Shown here in pieces: positions 19,856 through 29,840 of a stretch of 64,000 bases of DNA. Within the stretch, counting starts at the first letter, position 1, and each line of letters opens with the position of its first letter. The translations under genes and the position numbers were made by a program. Source of the DNA: Paucilactobacillus vaccinostercus DSM 20634 (GTDB taxonomy: Bacteria; Bacillota; Bacilli; Lactobacillales; Lactobacillaceae); NCBI RefSeq assembly GCF_001436295.1, contig NZ_AYYY01000063.1, positions 69,449-133,448 on the forward strand. Reading direction: 5' to 3'. The notes under the pieces were generated by a model that saw only the letters and a list, made by a program, of their open reading frames with translations, did not search any database and had not been told where the DNA came from.

Positions 19856-20218
19856 ATGGGGTTTTGGACGAGAATCTGCGTCAACACGGTGCTATTCATT
19901 GCAATTGCAGGGTTCCTATCTCAAAGCGGTGCATTTTATGTCACCGGAATCGGGGCGGCCTTTTTGGCAAGTCTTGTATTAGCCGTCTTGAACGCACTAG
20001 TACGGCCGATTTTGTTTCTACTGTCACTGCCCATCACGGTAATGACACTGGGGCTATTTAGTATTATTCTTAATGCAGTTATGTTGCAATTAACATCGTA
20101 CTTTGTGGGCGCTAATAATTTTCATTTTTCGTCATTTGGCGTGTCAATTATTGTCGCAATTATCATTTCAGTATGTAATGCAATTATTTCCAGTCATTTT
20201 GTTAACCGACGTGGCTAG
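19856..20218 (+). CDS. Four-helix membrane protein, YvlD/phage-holin-like family
   Basis: A 120-residue protein made almost wholly of four hydrophobic segments, with the family block LVLAVLNALVRPILFLLSLPITVMTLGLF in the middle. The N-terminal start MGFWTRI has AAGGAGG 12 nt upstream. Databases often name this family mycobacterial 4-TM phage holin, but here it is a chromosomal housekeeping gene of the yvlC-yvlD-hprK-lgt order. It is probably linked to envelope stress together with PspC. Function unknown. Confidence 0.82.
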   Translation: MGFWTRICVNTVLFIAIAGFLSQSGAFYVTGIGAAFLASLVLAVLNALVRPILFLLSLPITVMTLGLFSIILNAVMLQLTSYFVGANNFHFSSFGVSIIVAIIISVCNAIISSHFVNRRG

Positions 20219-20246
20219 CTAGGTGGTTGGTAAGGAGGAGATTATT

Positions 20247-21182
20247 TTGGCAAATTCAGTAACGGTAGCAGACTTAGTAAAAAACGTACGCATGAAGGTA
20301 CTACAGGGTGAGGATTATCTGGATCGCCCGGTGACTACTAGCGATATCTCACGTCCTGGACTCGAACTCACGGGATATTTTAAGTATTATCCAGCACCAC
20401 GAATTCAGTTGTTAGGAATTACGGAGACGTCATTTGCCAAAAATATGACTCACGATGAATTACTGATGGTCATGCGTAAAATGTGTGCACCAGAAACACC
20501 AACCTTCGTGGTGTCGACCGATTTACCAGTGCCTGAAGAGCTGAAGCAAGCGGCTGAAGAAACCAAAATTCCTATTTTAGGGACCAAGTTAACTTCTTCC
20601 AGAATTTTAAGTAATATGACATTTTACCTGAGTGGTAAGCTGGCTAAGCGGGAATCTGTCCACGGGGTTCTGGTCGATATTAACGGGGTTGGCGTACTGA
20701 TCACCGGTGATTCTGGTGTCGGGAAAAGCGAAACTGCGCTGGAATTAGTTCGACGGGGGCACCGACTAGTTGCAGATGACCGAGTTGAAGTTTATGCACA
20801 GGATGAACAAACACTGGTCGGATCGGCACCCGCTATTTTGGAGCACTTGATGGAAATTCGTGGGATCGGGATCATCGATGTCATGACCCTATATGGTGCG
20901 GGCGCGGTTATGCAAGAAGACGATGTCGATCTTATCGTGCACCTAGAAACTTGGGCGCCTGATGTTCAGTTTGACCGTCTCGGTGATCGGGGAGATACCC
21001 AACAAATTTTAGACGTGGTGGTACCACGTGTCGCAATTCCAGTTAAAACTGGTCGAAACTTAGCAATTATCATTGAATCGGCGGCCATGAACTATCGTGC
21101 TCAAACGATGGGATATGACGCAACCGAAACATTTGATGATAATCTGAATCGGTTGATTCAAGAAAATTCGAAGAAGGACTAA
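20247..21182 (+). CDS. hprK: HPr kinase/phosphorylase
   Basis: Phosphorylates HPr on Ser46 and reverses it by phosphorolysis, the central sensor of carbon catabolite control with CcpA. The 311-residue protein has the P-loop GDSGVGKSETALELVRRGHRLVADD preceded by GVLVDINGVGVLI, and the HprK signature EIRGIGIIDVMTLYG. The TTG at 20247 follows AAGGAGGA with good spacing; an in-frame GTG at 20223 lacks a site. It leads the hprK-lgt-gpsA-galU run (6-nt gap to lgt). Confidence 0.97.
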   Translation: MANSVTVADLVKNVRMKVLQGEDYLDRPVTTSDISRPGLELTGYFKYYPAPRIQLLGITETSFAKNMTHDELLMVMRKMCAPETPTFVVSTDLPVPEELKQAAEETKIPILGTKLTSSRILSNMTFYLSGKLAKRESVHGVLVDINGVGVLITGDSGVGKSETALELVRRGHRLVADDRVEVYAQDEQTLVGSAPAILEHLMEIRGIGIIDVMTLYGAGAVMQEDDVDLIVHLETWAPDVQFDRLGDRGDTQQILDVVVPRVAIPVKTGRNLAIIIESAAMNYRAQTMGYDATETFDDNLNRLIQENSKKD

Positions 21183-21188
21183 CTTTTT

Positions 21189-22025
21189 ATGCTTTCAAAT
21201 ACTGTGGTGGCTGCTCTGAACCCGATCGCACTTCGGTTAGGACCAATCGAAATTCATTGGTACGGTGTGATTATTGCCTGCGCCGTGTTGGTGGCATTGA
21301 CGTTGTCCGTTCGTGAAGGACAGCGTCGAGGCATTGATCCTGATCATTTTTATGATTACATTTTGTGGGCGTTGCCGATCGCAATTATCAGTGCACGGGC
21401 GTACTATGTCATTTTTGAGTGGCCTTATTATTCACAACACACCGGTGAAATTATTGCCGTCTGGGATGGTGGTATTGCCATCTATGGCTCGCTTATCGGT
21501 GCGTTTGCGGTGATGTATTTCTTCTGCCGGTACAATCATATTTCGATGTGGACTATGCTAGATGTGGTTGCACCAACGGTTATTTTGGCTCAAGCAATGG
21601 GCCGGTGGGGGAACTTTATGAATCAAGAAGCCTTCGGTAAAATTACCAGTAAGGCGTTCTTGATGAGCCTACATTTACCAAATTTAATTATTAATCAAAT
21701 GTATATTGGTGGGCATTATCGAATTCCCACATTTTTATACGAATCATGCTGGGACCTCCTGGGCTTTATTGTGATTATGTTGATCCGCCATCGTAAACAT
21801 CTTTTCAAGCGTGGAGAGATTTTCCTCACGTACTTGATTTGGTATTCGGCAGGCCGCTTCTTTATTGAAGGAATGCGGACGGATAGCTTGATGATTGGCA
21901 ATACATTACGGGTTTCACAGTTATTATCGGTGGTGCTGTTTGTTGGTGCCATCATCATATGGGGTGTTCGTCGCAAAACACGGTCTCACCCATGGTATTT
22001 AGATAGTGCCAAGATAAATCGTTGA
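21189..22025 (+). CDS. lgt: Prolipoprotein diacylglyceryl transferase
   Basis: Membrane enzyme that attaches diacylglycerol from phosphatidylglycerol to the lipobox cysteine of lipoproteins. The 278 residues hold about seven hydrophobic helices. Family blocks are IEIHWYGVIIA near the start, GRWGNFMNQEAFG (the Lgt signature) in the middle, and RFFIEGMRTDSL near the C-terminus. The ATG lies 6 nt after the hprK stop, so it is translated from the same mRNA. Confidence 0.96.
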   Translation: MLSNTVVAALNPIALRLGPIEIHWYGVIIACAVLVALTLSVREGQRRGIDPDHFYDYILWALPIAIISARAYYVIFEWPYYSQHTGEIIAVWDGGIAIYGSLIGAFAVMYFFCRYNHISMWTMLDVVAPTVILAQAMGRWGNFMNQEAFGKITSKAFLMSLHLPNLIINQMYIGGHYRIPTFLYESCWDLLGFIVIMLIRHRKHLFKRGEIFLTYLIWYSAGRFFIEGMRTDSLMIGNTLRVSQLLSVVLFVGAIIIWGVRRKTRSHPWYLDSAKINR

Positions 22026-22051
22026 AGGTTGTGAAAGGGGATTAAGTCATT

Positions 22052-23068
22052 ATGACGGAAAAAGTAGCAGTGCTAGGGGCCGGCTCCTGGGGGAGTATCT
22101 TAGCCAATTTATTAGCAGAAAATGGTCACGACGTGATGCTCTGGTCACATAAGGAAGAGCAAGTACGTCAATTGAACGAAGAGCACGTAAACCCTCGGTA
22201 CATCAAAGATTTTACCTATTCGACAGCCTTGAAAGCTACTAGTGACATGAAATCGGCAGTCGCGGGTGCCGACGTGGTATTGGTTGTGGTACCAACTAAA
22301 GCAATTCGAGAGGTCGGAGGCCGACTCGGCCAACTATTAAACGAACTGGGCCAGAAGTCATTGATTGTGCATGCAACTAAGGGGCTGGAGCAACAGACTT
22401 ATAAACGTCCATCAGAGATGCTTGCTGAAGAGATTCAAGCAGAAAACCGCTCTGGCATTGTTGTTCTATCAGGGCCAAGCCACGCTGAAGACGTTGCTCG
22501 ACGGGACCTGACTTCTGTCACAGCGGCCTGCAATGATGTTGCCGGTGCTGAAAAGGTGCAACAACTATTTAGTAACGATTATTTCCGAGTATACACAAAT
22601 GACGATGTTATCGGTGCCGAATTTGGCGCAGCGCTGAAAAACATTATTGCGATTGGGGCCGGCATTATTAATGGGTTAGGCTACCATGACAATGCGAAGG
22701 CCGCACTAATTACGCGTGGATTAACAGAAATTCGGCGCTTAGGGGTGGCTTTTGGCGCTAATCCATTTACCTTCATCGGATTATCAGGTGTTGGAGATTT
22801 AATTGTGACCGCGACGAGCGTGAACTCGCGGAATTGGCGAGCTGGCAACCAACTTGGTCAGGGAAAATCACTTAAAGAAGTGATGGATGACATGGGAATG
22901 GTCATTGAAGGGGTCTATACAACTAAAGCAGCCTACGAACTGAGCCGGCAACGTAACGTTTCAATGCCAATTACGGAGGCCATTTATCAGGTTTTGTATG
23001 AGGGAGCCGACGTCAAAACGGCGATTAACGGATTAATGCAACGTGAAGTAACTTCTGAAGTTGAATAG
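22052..23068 (+). CDS. gpsA: NAD(P)-dependent glycerol-3-phosphate dehydrogenase
   Basis: Reduces dihydroxyacetone phosphate to sn-glycerol-3-phosphate for phospholipid synthesis. The 338 residues begin with VAVLGAGSWGSILANLLAENGHDV (dinucleotide fold), and the substrate block GAEFGAALKNIIAIGAGI carries the catalytic lysine. GLSGVGDLIVTATS follows. GAAAGGGG lies before the ATG. It is 26 nt after lgt, with which it is functionally linked through phosphatidylglycerol. Confidence 0.97.
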   Translation: MTEKVAVLGAGSWGSILANLLAENGHDVMLWSHKEEQVRQLNEEHVNPRYIKDFTYSTALKATSDMKSAVAGADVVLVVVPTKAIREVGGRLGQLLNELGQKSLIVHATKGLEQQTYKRPSEMLAEEIQAENRSGIVVLSGPSHAEDVARRDLTSVTAACNDVAGAEKVQQLFSNDYFRVYTNDDVIGAEFGAALKNIIAIGAGIINGLGYHDNAKAALITRGLTEIRRLGVAFGANPFTFIGLSGVGDLIVTATSVNSRNWRAGNQLGQGKSLKEVMDDMGMVIEGVYTTKAAYELSRQRNVSMPITEAIYQVLYEGADVKTAINGLMQREVTSEVE

Positions 23069-23107
23069 GATATCGACTTATAAGAGACGAAAGGAATTAG
23101 CAACACG

Positions 23108-24004
23108 ATGAAAAAAGTAAGAAAGGCCGTTATTCCAGCTGCTGGACTTGGAACCCGTTTTTTACCAGCAACTAAGGCACTTGCCAAAGAAATGCTACCA
23201 ATTGTAGATAAGCCGACAATTCAATTTATTGTTGAAGAGGCGCGTAAATCGGGAATCGAAGATATTGTGGTTGTTGACGGAAAGAGCAAGCGCTCAATCG
23301 AAGATCATTTTGATTCTAATCCTGAGTTGGAATCCAACTTGGAACAAAAGCGTAAAGATGCCATGCTTAAAATGGTGCAGGAAACAACGGATATTAATTT
23401 ATATTTCATTCGGCAATCTCATCCACGCGGTTTGGGGGATGCTGTACTAACTGCTAAGGCGTTTATTGGTGACGAACCCTTCGTAGTGATGCTTGGGGAT
23501 GATCTGATGGAAGATAAGGTACCACTTACACGCCAACTGATGGATAGTTATCGTGATACTGGGGCCTCCACGCTGGCCGTTATGAAGGTGCCACATGAAG
23601 ATACCGCAAAATATGGTGTCATTAATCCGACTAACGTTTTTAAACCCGGTCTTTACAATGTTGCTAACTTTGTTGAAAAACCGAATCCGGCTGATGCACC
23701 CAGTGATCTGGCCATTATTGGCCGCTATTTGCTGACGCCCGAAATTTTTGATGTGCTGGAAAAGACGGCGCCGGGCAAGGGTGGCGAAATTCAACTGACA
23801 GATGCCATTAATACGCTAAATAAGACGCAACGGGTTTTTGCCCGCGAGTTTAAGGGTGCCCGCTATGACGTTGGCAACAAGTTTGGGTGGATTCAAACGA
23901 ACATCGAATACGGGTTAAAACACCCTGAAGTTAAGGATCAATTACGTGAGTATCTCAAACAATTGAGTGCCCGGTTGGTTGATGAGGATCAAAATAATCA
24001 GTAA
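23108..24004 (+). CDS. galU: UTP-glucose-1-phosphate uridylyltransferase
   Basis: Makes UDP-glucose for galactose metabolism, glycolipids, teichoic acid substitution and polysaccharides. The 298 residues start with [30 protein letters not shown], the nucleotidyltransferase motif. [23 protein letters not shown] and [11 protein letters not shown] follow, as in GalU. It lies 39 nt after gpsA and ends the operon at a terminator. galE and pgm in this window act on its product and its substrate. Confidence 0.97.
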   Translation: MKKVRKAVIPAAGLGTRFLPATKALAKEMLPIVDKPTIQFIVEEARKSGIEDIVVVDGKSKRSIEDHFDSNPELESNLEQKRKDAMLKMVQETTDINLYFIRQSHPRGLGDAVLTAKAFIGDEPFVVMLGDDLMEDKVPLTRQLMDSYRDTGASTLAVMKVPHEDTAKYGVINPTNVFKPGLYNVANFVEKPNPADAPSDLAIIGRYLLTPEIFDVLEKTAPGKGGEIQLTDAINTLNKTQRVFAREFKGARYDVGNKFGWIQTNIEYGLKHPEVKDQLREYLKQLSARLVDEDQNNQ

Positions 24005-24011
24005 ACTAAAC

Positions 24012-24040
24012 GGTGTTTCGAGTTCGCGAAACGCCTTTTT
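24012..24040 (+). terminator. Terminator after galU
   Basis: GGTGTTTCG pairs with CGAAACGCC, followed by five T. Confidence 0.85.
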
Positions 24041-24090
24041 GTTTGTGAGAACGAATGAAGGACATTCACTTACTTTTTGAAACAAAACAT

Positions 24091-24119
24091 TAGACAAACG
24101 AGCTGTTTCAGTGTATCTT
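24091..24119 (+). promoter_or_regulatory. trxB promoter
   Basis: TAGACA-17-TATCTT lies 37 nt before the trxB ATG. Confidence 0.55.
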
Positions 24120-24156
24120 ATACGCATTATCGAAATTAATGAGGAGGGCTTGAATT

Positions 24157-25098
24157 ATGGCCAAAAATTATGACGTCATTGTGATTGGGGCAGGCCCCGG
24201 TGGAATGACAGCGGCACTATATGCGTCACGTGCAAACTTATCAGTATTAATGCTTGATCGGGGTGTGTATGGCGGTCAAATGAATAACACGGCAGCAATC
24301 GAAAACTATCCTGGTTTCAAATCAATTTTAGGACCTGATTTATCGAAGGAAATGTATGATAGTGCCACGCAGTTTGGGGCCGAATACGCCTTTGGAACGG
24401 TGGAAAAAATCGAAGACCATGGTGCAACCAAGATGGTAACCACCGATATGGAAACGTACGAAACGAAGGCTATCATTATTGGTACGGGTTCAGAATATAA
24501 GAAGCTCGGTGTCGATGGCGAGGAACAGTACGGTGGCCGTGGCGTTTCGTACTGCGCGGTCTGCGACGGTGCCTTTTTCAAAAATAAACATGTGATCGTT
24601 GTTGGTGGTGGTGATTCCGCGATCGAAGAAGGCCTTTATTTGACCCAACTTGCGGATAAGGTAACGGTTATTCACCGGCGCGATCAATTACGTGCTCAGA
24701 AGATTATTCAAGATCGGGCATTTTCCAACGATAAGATGGATTTTGTTTGGAATAGTAATGTTGTTGCCATTGAGGGTGACGAGCAAAAGGTGACCGGCGT
24801 CAAAGTTAAGAACAACCAAACTGGTGAAGAAACGCAACTTGATGCGAGCGGCGTCTTCATTTATGTTGGTGTATTACCAATGACCACACCATTCCAAAAC
24901 TTAGGCATTTTAGACGATCAAGGCTGGATTGAAACGGATACTCAGATGGCAACTAAGGTTCCTGGCATCTTTGCAATTGGGGATGTTCGTGATAAAAAGT
25001 TGCGTCAAATTACAACGGCTGTTGGCGACGGTGGTGTCGCTGGACAGGGTGTTTTCAACTACATTGAAAGCTTAAAAGCACAAACAGCGCGTGCATAA
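24157..25098 (+). CDS. trxB: Thioredoxin-disulfide reductase
   Basis: NADPH-dependent flavoenzyme that reduces thioredoxin. The 313 residues contain the FAD site GAGPGGMTAALYASR, the redox-active YCAVCDGAFF (CxxC), the NADPH loop GGGDSAIEEGLYL, and the C-terminal FAIGDVRDKKLRQITTAVGDG. GAGGAGGG precedes the ATG. It has its own promoter and terminator. Confidence 0.97.
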   Translation: MAKNYDVIVIGAGPGGMTAALYASRANLSVLMLDRGVYGGQMNNTAAIENYPGFKSILGPDLSKEMYDSATQFGAEYAFGTVEKIEDHGATKMVTTDMETYETKAIIIGTGSEYKKLGVDGEEQYGGRGVSYCAVCDGAFFKNKHVIVVGGGDSAIEEGLYLTQLADKVTVIHRRDQLRAQKIIQDRAFSNDKMDFVWNSNVVAIEGDEQKVTGVKVKNNQTGEETQLDASGVFIYVGVLPMTTPFQNLGILDDQGWIETDTQMATKVPGIFAIGDVRDKKLRQITTAVGDGGVAGQGVFNYIESLKAQTARA

Positions 25099-25108
25099 GA
25101 AATACAAG

Positions 25109-25142
25109 TAGCTCCGGTAAAAACTTACCGGAGCTATTTTTT
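25109..25142 (+). terminator. Terminator after trxB
   Basis: TAGCTCCGGTAA and TTACCGGAGCTA form a perfect 12-bp stem with a 4-nt loop, followed by six T. Confidence 0.92.
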
Positions 25143-25215
25143 GGTTTTCCTTTCACCTAAAAATAGAGTGCGGTATACTGAGAGAGATAAAAGAAACGGA
25201 TGGGGGAAACTAGTT

Positions 25216-26937
25216 GTGAGTTGGAAAGAAACTTATCAAACTTGGTTAAACGAATCAAATCTTGAAGCTGGATTAAAGCAGGAACTCGATCAACTAGCTG
25301 GTCAGGATGATCGGTTAGAAGACGCTTTTTACGCACCATTATCGTTTGGTACGGCAGGAATGCGGGGATTACTTGGTCCTGGTATTAATCGAATGAATAT
25401 CTACACAGTGCGCCAGGCAACTGAAGGGCTTGCCAGTTTTATGGACACGTTGGATCAGCAGGTGAAAGATCGCGGTGTTGCAATTAGTTTCGATTCACGG
25501 CACCACTCACAGGAGTTTGCCCATGAAGCAGCACGGGTACTGGGCCAACATGGTATTAAGAGCTTTGTGTTTGAAGGCTTACGCCCAACACCAGAGTTGT
25601 CCTTCACAGTTCGTCATCTGAAGACGTATGCTGGTATCATGATTACTGCTAGCCATAACCCAAAGGAATATAACGGGTATAAGATCTATGGCGAAGATGG
25701 TGGTCAAATGCCACCGAAGGAATCAGATTTAATTACAAGTTATGTTCGGAAAGCCACGGATTTGTTTGCTATTCCGGTGGCAGACGAAGCACAATTGAAG
25801 GCTGACCAAACCATGACTATTATTGGTGACGATATTGATCAAGCCTACTTAGAAAACGTCAAGACGGTCACCATTAATGCCGACCTAGCCCGTGAAGAGG
25901 GCAAGGATATGAAGCTGGTCTTTACACCATTGCACGGAACTGGACAAATGTTGGGTGAAAAGGCATTGCAAAATGCTGGTTTCACGAATTATGAGATCGT
26001 ACCACAGCAAGCTAAGCCTGATGGCGACTTTCCAACGGTTACGAAACCTAATCCAGAGGATGCAGCTGCATTTGACTTGGCGATTGCGCTTGGTAAGCAA
26101 GTTGACGCTGATGTTTTAATCGCCACTGATCCCGATGCGGATCGTTTGGGGACGGCTGTTCGCCAACCAAACGGTGAGTATCAACTGTTAACTGGCAACC
26201 AAATTGCTTCTGTCCTGTTACACTACATTTTGGAGGCACACAAACAGGCGGGCGATTTACCAGCCAATGCTGCTGTAGTAAAGTCGATCGTTTCAACTGA
26301 ATTTGCCACTAAGATTGCTAATAGCTACGGTGTTGAAATGATCAATGTGTTAACAGGTTTCAAGTACATTGCCCAACAAATTGAGCATTTTGAGGCGACC
26401 GGAGAACACACCTACATGTTTGGCTTTGAGGAAAGTTACGGTTACTTGGTTAAACCATTTGCACATGATAAGGATGCCATTCAGTCTTTGGTCTTGTTAG
26501 CTGAAGTGGCAGCCTACTACCGCCACCAGGGCAAGACGTTGTACGATGGGCTGCAAGAGTTATTTAAGGAATATGGTTATTTCCGTGAAAAGACAATTTC
26601 ACAGTTGTACGAGGGTGTTGGTGGTCCCGAGAAGATTAAAACCTTGATGAAGAAATTCCGGGAAGAAGCGCCAACCGCCTTTGCTGGTCATCAAGTGGTG
26701 ACGACCGAAGACTTTAGTCAGCAAACCACTACGACTAATGGTAAGACGACCGAATTGTCCTTACCGGTGGCTAATGTGTTGAAGTACATCTTGGATGACG
26801 GAACCTGGATTGCAATTCGGCCATCCGGTACGGAACCTAAATTGAAGTTTTATGTTGGGACGAATGCCGATTCATTGGCGGCTGCTAACCAAAAATTAGC
26901 CGACTTTGAAGCAGCACTCACTCAATTTATTGCATAA
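25216..26937 (+). CDS. pgm: Phosphoglucomutase (alpha-D-phosphohexomutase)
   Basis: Interconverts glucose-6-phosphate and glucose-1-phosphate, feeding galU. The 573 residues show the phosphoserine loop TASHNPKEYNGYK, the metal site DPDADRLG, the sugar-binding FEESYGY, and the phosphate-binding RPSGTEPKLKFY. The GTG at 25216 follows a GGGGGAA site; an earlier in-frame ATG at 25141 falls in the trxB terminator and is rejected. It matches B. subtilis PgcA in length and motifs. Confidence 0.94.
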   Translation: MSWKETYQTWLNESNLEAGLKQELDQLAGQDDRLEDAFYAPLSFGTAGMRGLLGPGINRMNIYTVRQATEGLASFMDTLDQQVKDRGVAISFDSRHHSQEFAHEAARVLGQHGIKSFVFEGLRPTPELSFTVRHLKTYAGIMITASHNPKEYNGYKIYGEDGGQMPPKESDLITSYVRKATDLFAIPVADEAQLKADQTMTIIGDDIDQAYLENVKTVTINADLAREEGKDMKLVFTPLHGTGQMLGEKALQNAGFTNYEIVPQQAKPDGDFPTVTKPNPEDAAAFDLAIALGKQVDADVLIATDPDADRLGTAVRQPNGEYQLLTGNQIASVLLHYILEAHKQAGDLPANAAVVKSIVSTEFATKIANSYGVEMINVLTGFKYIAQQIEHFEATGEHTYMFGFEESYGYLVKPFAHDKDAIQSLVLLAEVAAYYRHQGKTLYDGLQELFKEYGYFREKTISQLYEGVGGPEKIKTLMKKFREEAPTAFAGHQVVTTEDFSQQTTTTNGKTTELSLPVANVLKYILDDGTWIAIRPSGTEPKLKFYVGTNADSLAAANQKLADFEAALTQFIA

Positions 26938-26949
26938 TAATTACATGAG

Positions 26950-26979
26950 ATGTCTGGGATAATGGTGTCCCAGACATTT
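26950..26979 (+). terminator. Hairpin after pgm
   Basis: ATGTCTGGGA and TCCCAGACAT form a 10-bp stem, followed by only three T. It may attenuate rather than stop transcription into the next gene, 22 nt away. Confidence 0.5.
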
Positions 26980-27001
26980 GTGTATCTGGGAGGAATTTAT
27001 A

Positions 27002-27643
27002 ATGGGGATGCATCAATATTTAAAAAGTTTAAGTAATTTGGAAATGATGAACCGGGCACCCGGATACTTTAAGTTAGAAAAGCATACGGTAGCGGCACAC
27101 TCGTTTAAGGTCGCCCAAGCAGCCCAGATGCTCGGAGATATTGAAGAGAATGCGGGGCATACCGTTGATTGGCGAGCATTGTACGAAAAAGCACTGAATC
27201 ATGATTACACTGAACGGTTTATTGGCGACATCAAAACACCGGTTAAGTATGCAACACCGGAATTACGCCAAATGTTAGCCGATGTAGAAGAATCAATGAC
27301 TGAAAATTTCATTGAAGATGATATTCCCGCCGAGTTTCAAGCGGCCTATCGCCGGCGCTTTTCCGAAAGTAAAGATGACACACTGGAAGGAAAAATTTTA
27401 TCGGTAGCTGATAAAATTGATTTAATGTACGAATCCTTTGGTGAAATTCAAAAGGGCAATCCAGAAACGGTGTACGTTGATATTTATCGTGAAAGTCTAA
27501 AAACAATGATGGATTTTCGTGAATTAGCGAGTGTGCAATATTACTTGCATGAAATTTTGCCTGATTTGATTGAAGACAGTGCCGGTGATCGGGATCAGTT
27601 GCGATCGATCACGAACCAAATTGTTGAAAATCAAGCAAAGTAA
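27002..27643 (+). CDS. YfbR-like HD-domain 5'-nucleotidase
   Basis: Probable cytoplasmic metal-dependent 5'-deoxynucleotidase acting on nucleoside monophosphates. The HD-domain metal ligands are visible as H33 (AAHSFKVAQ), H67-D68 (NHDYTE) and D137 (VADKID). GDIKTPVKYAT directly after the HD pair mirrors the GDLPTPVKYF segment of E. coli YfbR as I remember it. The 213-residue start at 27002 has GGGAGG at 26988-26993; the upstream in-frame ATG at 26978 has no site. Substrate is inferred from family similarity only. Confidence 0.75.
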   Translation: MGMHQYLKSLSNLEMMNRAPGYFKLEKHTVAAHSFKVAQAAQMLGDIEENAGHTVDWRALYEKALNHDYTERFIGDIKTPVKYATPELRQMLADVEESMTENFIEDDIPAEFQAAYRRRFSESKDDTLEGKILSVADKIDLMYESFGEIQKGNPETVYVDIYRESLKTMMDFRELASVQYYLHEILPDLIEDSAGDRDQLRSITNQIVENQAK

Positions 27644-27652
27644 GCAAGTGAC

Positions 27653-27681
27653 TAGACGAATGCATGTTCGTGTGATAGTAT
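27653..27681 (+). promoter_or_regulatory. uvrBA promoter with LexA box
   Basis: TAGACG-17-TAGTAT with a TGA extension (TGaTAGTAT). CGAATGCATGTTCG at 27657-27670 matches the Gram-positive LexA box CGAAC-RNRY-GTTCG with one mismatch and lies between -35 and -10, where LexA would block polymerase. SOS control of uvrBA is expected. Confidence 0.85.
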
Positions 27682-27719
27682 GAATGGACATGTGAACGAT
27701 TAAAATAATTAAAAAAATA

Positions 27720-27764
27720 GAGACGGTTTCAAAGTGTTGATTGAATGACAGGACCGTTTCTTTT
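27720..27764 (+). terminator. Terminator-like hairpin in the uvrB leader
   Basis: GAGACGGT pairs with ACCGTTTC (one G-U pair) across a 25-nt loop, then TTTT. It sits between the SOS promoter and uvrB, so it may attenuate, or terminate read-through from the nucleotidase gene. Weak. Confidence 0.35.
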
Positions 27765-27800
27765 GCTATGCTAGTGTCGCGCAATGAGGAGGTAACAGTT

Positions 27801-29804
27801 GTGATTTATCGTCAACCAGATCGTAAGTTTGATTTAGTTTCACCCTATCAGCCAACCGGTGATCAGCCGAAAGCAATTGAGGAATTAACAAAGGGACTTG
27901 AGGATGGGACTAAGTCTCAAATCTTGCTTGGTGCAACTGGGACGGGAAAAACATTTACAATTTCTAACGTTATCAAAAATGTTAATCGACCGACTTTGAT
28001 TTTGTCGCATAATAAAACATTAGCTGGACAACTATACGGTGAATTTAAGCAATTTTTCCCGAATAATGCCGTTGAATACTTTGTGAGTTACTATGATTAC
28101 TATCAACCCGAGGCCTATGTTCCTTCAAGTGATACGTATATTGAAAAAGATTCTTCAATTAACGATGAAATTGATAAACTACGGCATTCCGCGACGAGCT
28201 CTCTTTTGGAACGTAACGATGTGATTGTCGTGGCGTCAGTTTCCAGTATTTTTGGGTTAGGGGATCCACGTGAATATCGGGATCATGTTTTGTCATTACG
28301 GGTCGGTATGGAAATTGAGCGTAATCAGCTACTCACTGATTTAGTTGATATTCAATTTGAACGGAATGATATTGATTTTCAACGGGGCCGCTTCCGTGTA
28401 CATGGGGATGTTGTGGAAGTCTTTCCCGCCTCGCGAGATGAGCGGGCCCTTCGAATCGAATTCTTTGGGGATGAGATTGACCGAATTCGAGAAGTAGATG
28501 CCTTAACGGGTGAAGTCATCGGTGATCGTGACCACGTCTCAATTTTCCCAGCCACTCACTTCATGACAAATGAAGATATGATGGAGCAGGCGATTGACGG
28601 AATTGAAGCGGAACTAGAAGATCGTCTAAAAGTATTAAACGATTCTGGAAAGCTATTGGAAGCCCAACGCCTTAAACAGCGAACAACATACGATATTGAA
28701 ATGCTTCGTGAAATGGGATATACATCAGGAATTGAAAACTATTCTCGGCATATGGATGGGCGCCAGCCTGGTGAACCACCATATACACTACTGGACTTCT
28801 TTCCAAAGGATTTTTTGATGATTGTTGATGAATCCCATCAAACGATGCCACAGGTTCGAGGCATGTACAACGGTGACCGATCACGAAAGCAAATGTTGGT
28901 AGACTATGGATTTCGCTTACCAAGTGCGTTGGATAACCGGCCGCTAAAGTTGAAAGAGTTTGAGCAACATGTTAATCAAATCATCTACATGTCGGCCACT
29001 CCTGGTCCGTACGAAGAAGAGCAAACGGATCATGTTGTGCAACAAATTATTCGACCAACCGGTTTATTGGATCCTACGATCGAGGTTCGGCCGGTGATGG
29101 GACAAATTGATGATTTAGTTGGTGAAATTAATGCGCGTATTGAGCGTAATGAACGGGTCTTTATTACGACATTGACTAAAAAAATGTCTGAGGATTTAAG
29201 TGATTACTTAAAGGATCTGGGGCTCAAGGTCAAGTACCTGCATAGTGACATTAAGACGTTGGAACGAACTGAGATTATCCGTGACTTACGTCTTGGCAAA
29301 TTTGATGTCTTGGTTGGAATTAATCTGTTGCGGGAAGGGTTAGATGTTCCTGAGGTATCCTTAGTTGCAATCTTAGATGCGGATAAGGAAGGCTTCTTGC
29401 GTAATGAACGGTCGCTGATTCAAACAATTGGACGGGCAGCCCGAAATGAAAATGGGCACGTGATTATGTACGCAGATCATGTTACGGATTCGATGCAGGC
29501 GGCGATGGATGAAACCCAGCGTCGGCGTGAAATTCAAGAGCAGTACAACCAGGACCATCATATTACGCCGCACACCATTAAGAAGGACATTCGTGAGGCG
29601 ATTACGGTTACCAAAGAAACCGATGATAGTGGTCAAAAGGATGACTTTACGGAACAGGACTTTGCCGATATGGCTAAGGATGACCAAAAGGAAATGGTGC
29701 ACCAACTTGAAGAGCAGATGAAGGCGGCTGCTAAACGGCTGGATTTTGAACAAGCAGCCACTCTTCGAGACACGGTGATGGAACTGAAGACACAGATGGA
29801 TTAA
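27801..29804 (+). CDS. uvrB: Excinuclease ABC subunit B
   Basis: Damage-verifying helicase-like subunit of nucleotide excision repair. The 667 residues contain [10 protein letters not shown], the beta-hairpin region [36 protein letters not shown] and the C-terminal UVR motif ([23 protein letters not shown]) that contacts UvrC. The GTG at 27801 follows AGGAGGT; the ATG at 27741 is rejected because it falls inside the leader hairpin. It forms an operon with uvrA (36-nt gap). Confidence 0.97.
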   Translation: MIYRQPDRKFDLVSPYQPTGDQPKAIEELTKGLEDGTKSQILLGATGTGKTFTISNVIKNVNRPTLILSHNKTLAGQLYGEFKQFFPNNAVEYFVSYYDYYQPEAYVPSSDTYIEKDSSINDEIDKLRHSATSSLLERNDVIVVASVSSIFGLGDPREYRDHVLSLRVGMEIERNQLLTDLVDIQFERNDIDFQRGRFRVHGDVVEVFPASRDERALRIEFFGDEIDRIREVDALTGEVIGDRDHVSIFPATHFMTNEDMMEQAIDGIEAELEDRLKVLNDSGKLLEAQRLKQRTTYDIEMLREMGYTSGIENYSRHMDGRQPGEPPYTLLDFFPKDFLMIVDESHQTMPQVRGMYNGDRSRKQMLVDYGFRLPSALDNRPLKLKEFEQHVNQIIYMSATPGPYEEEQTDHVVQQIIRPTGLLDPTIEVRPVMGQIDDLVGEINARIERNERVFITTLTKKMSEDLSDYLKDLGLKVKYLHSDIKTLERTEIIRDLRLGKFDVLVGINLLREGLDVPEVSLVAILDADKEGFLRNERSLIQTIGRAARNENGHVIMYADHVTDSMQAAMDETQRRREIQEQYNQDHHITPHTIKKDIREAITVTKETDDSGQKDDFTEQDFADMAKDDQKEMVHQLEEQMKAAAKRLDFEQAATLRDTVMELKTQMD

Positions 29805-29840
29805 TGGTAAAACTGATTCAACATCAGGAGGAAAAATCGA

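Noticed and set aside
19856-20218. Prophage holin
   Set aside because: The four-helix protein belongs to the chromosomal yvlC-yvlD-hprK order and no phage genes are nearby.
27741-27800. N-terminal extension of UvrB
   Set aside because: It covers the leader hairpin and contains the AGGAGGT site used for the GTG at 27801.
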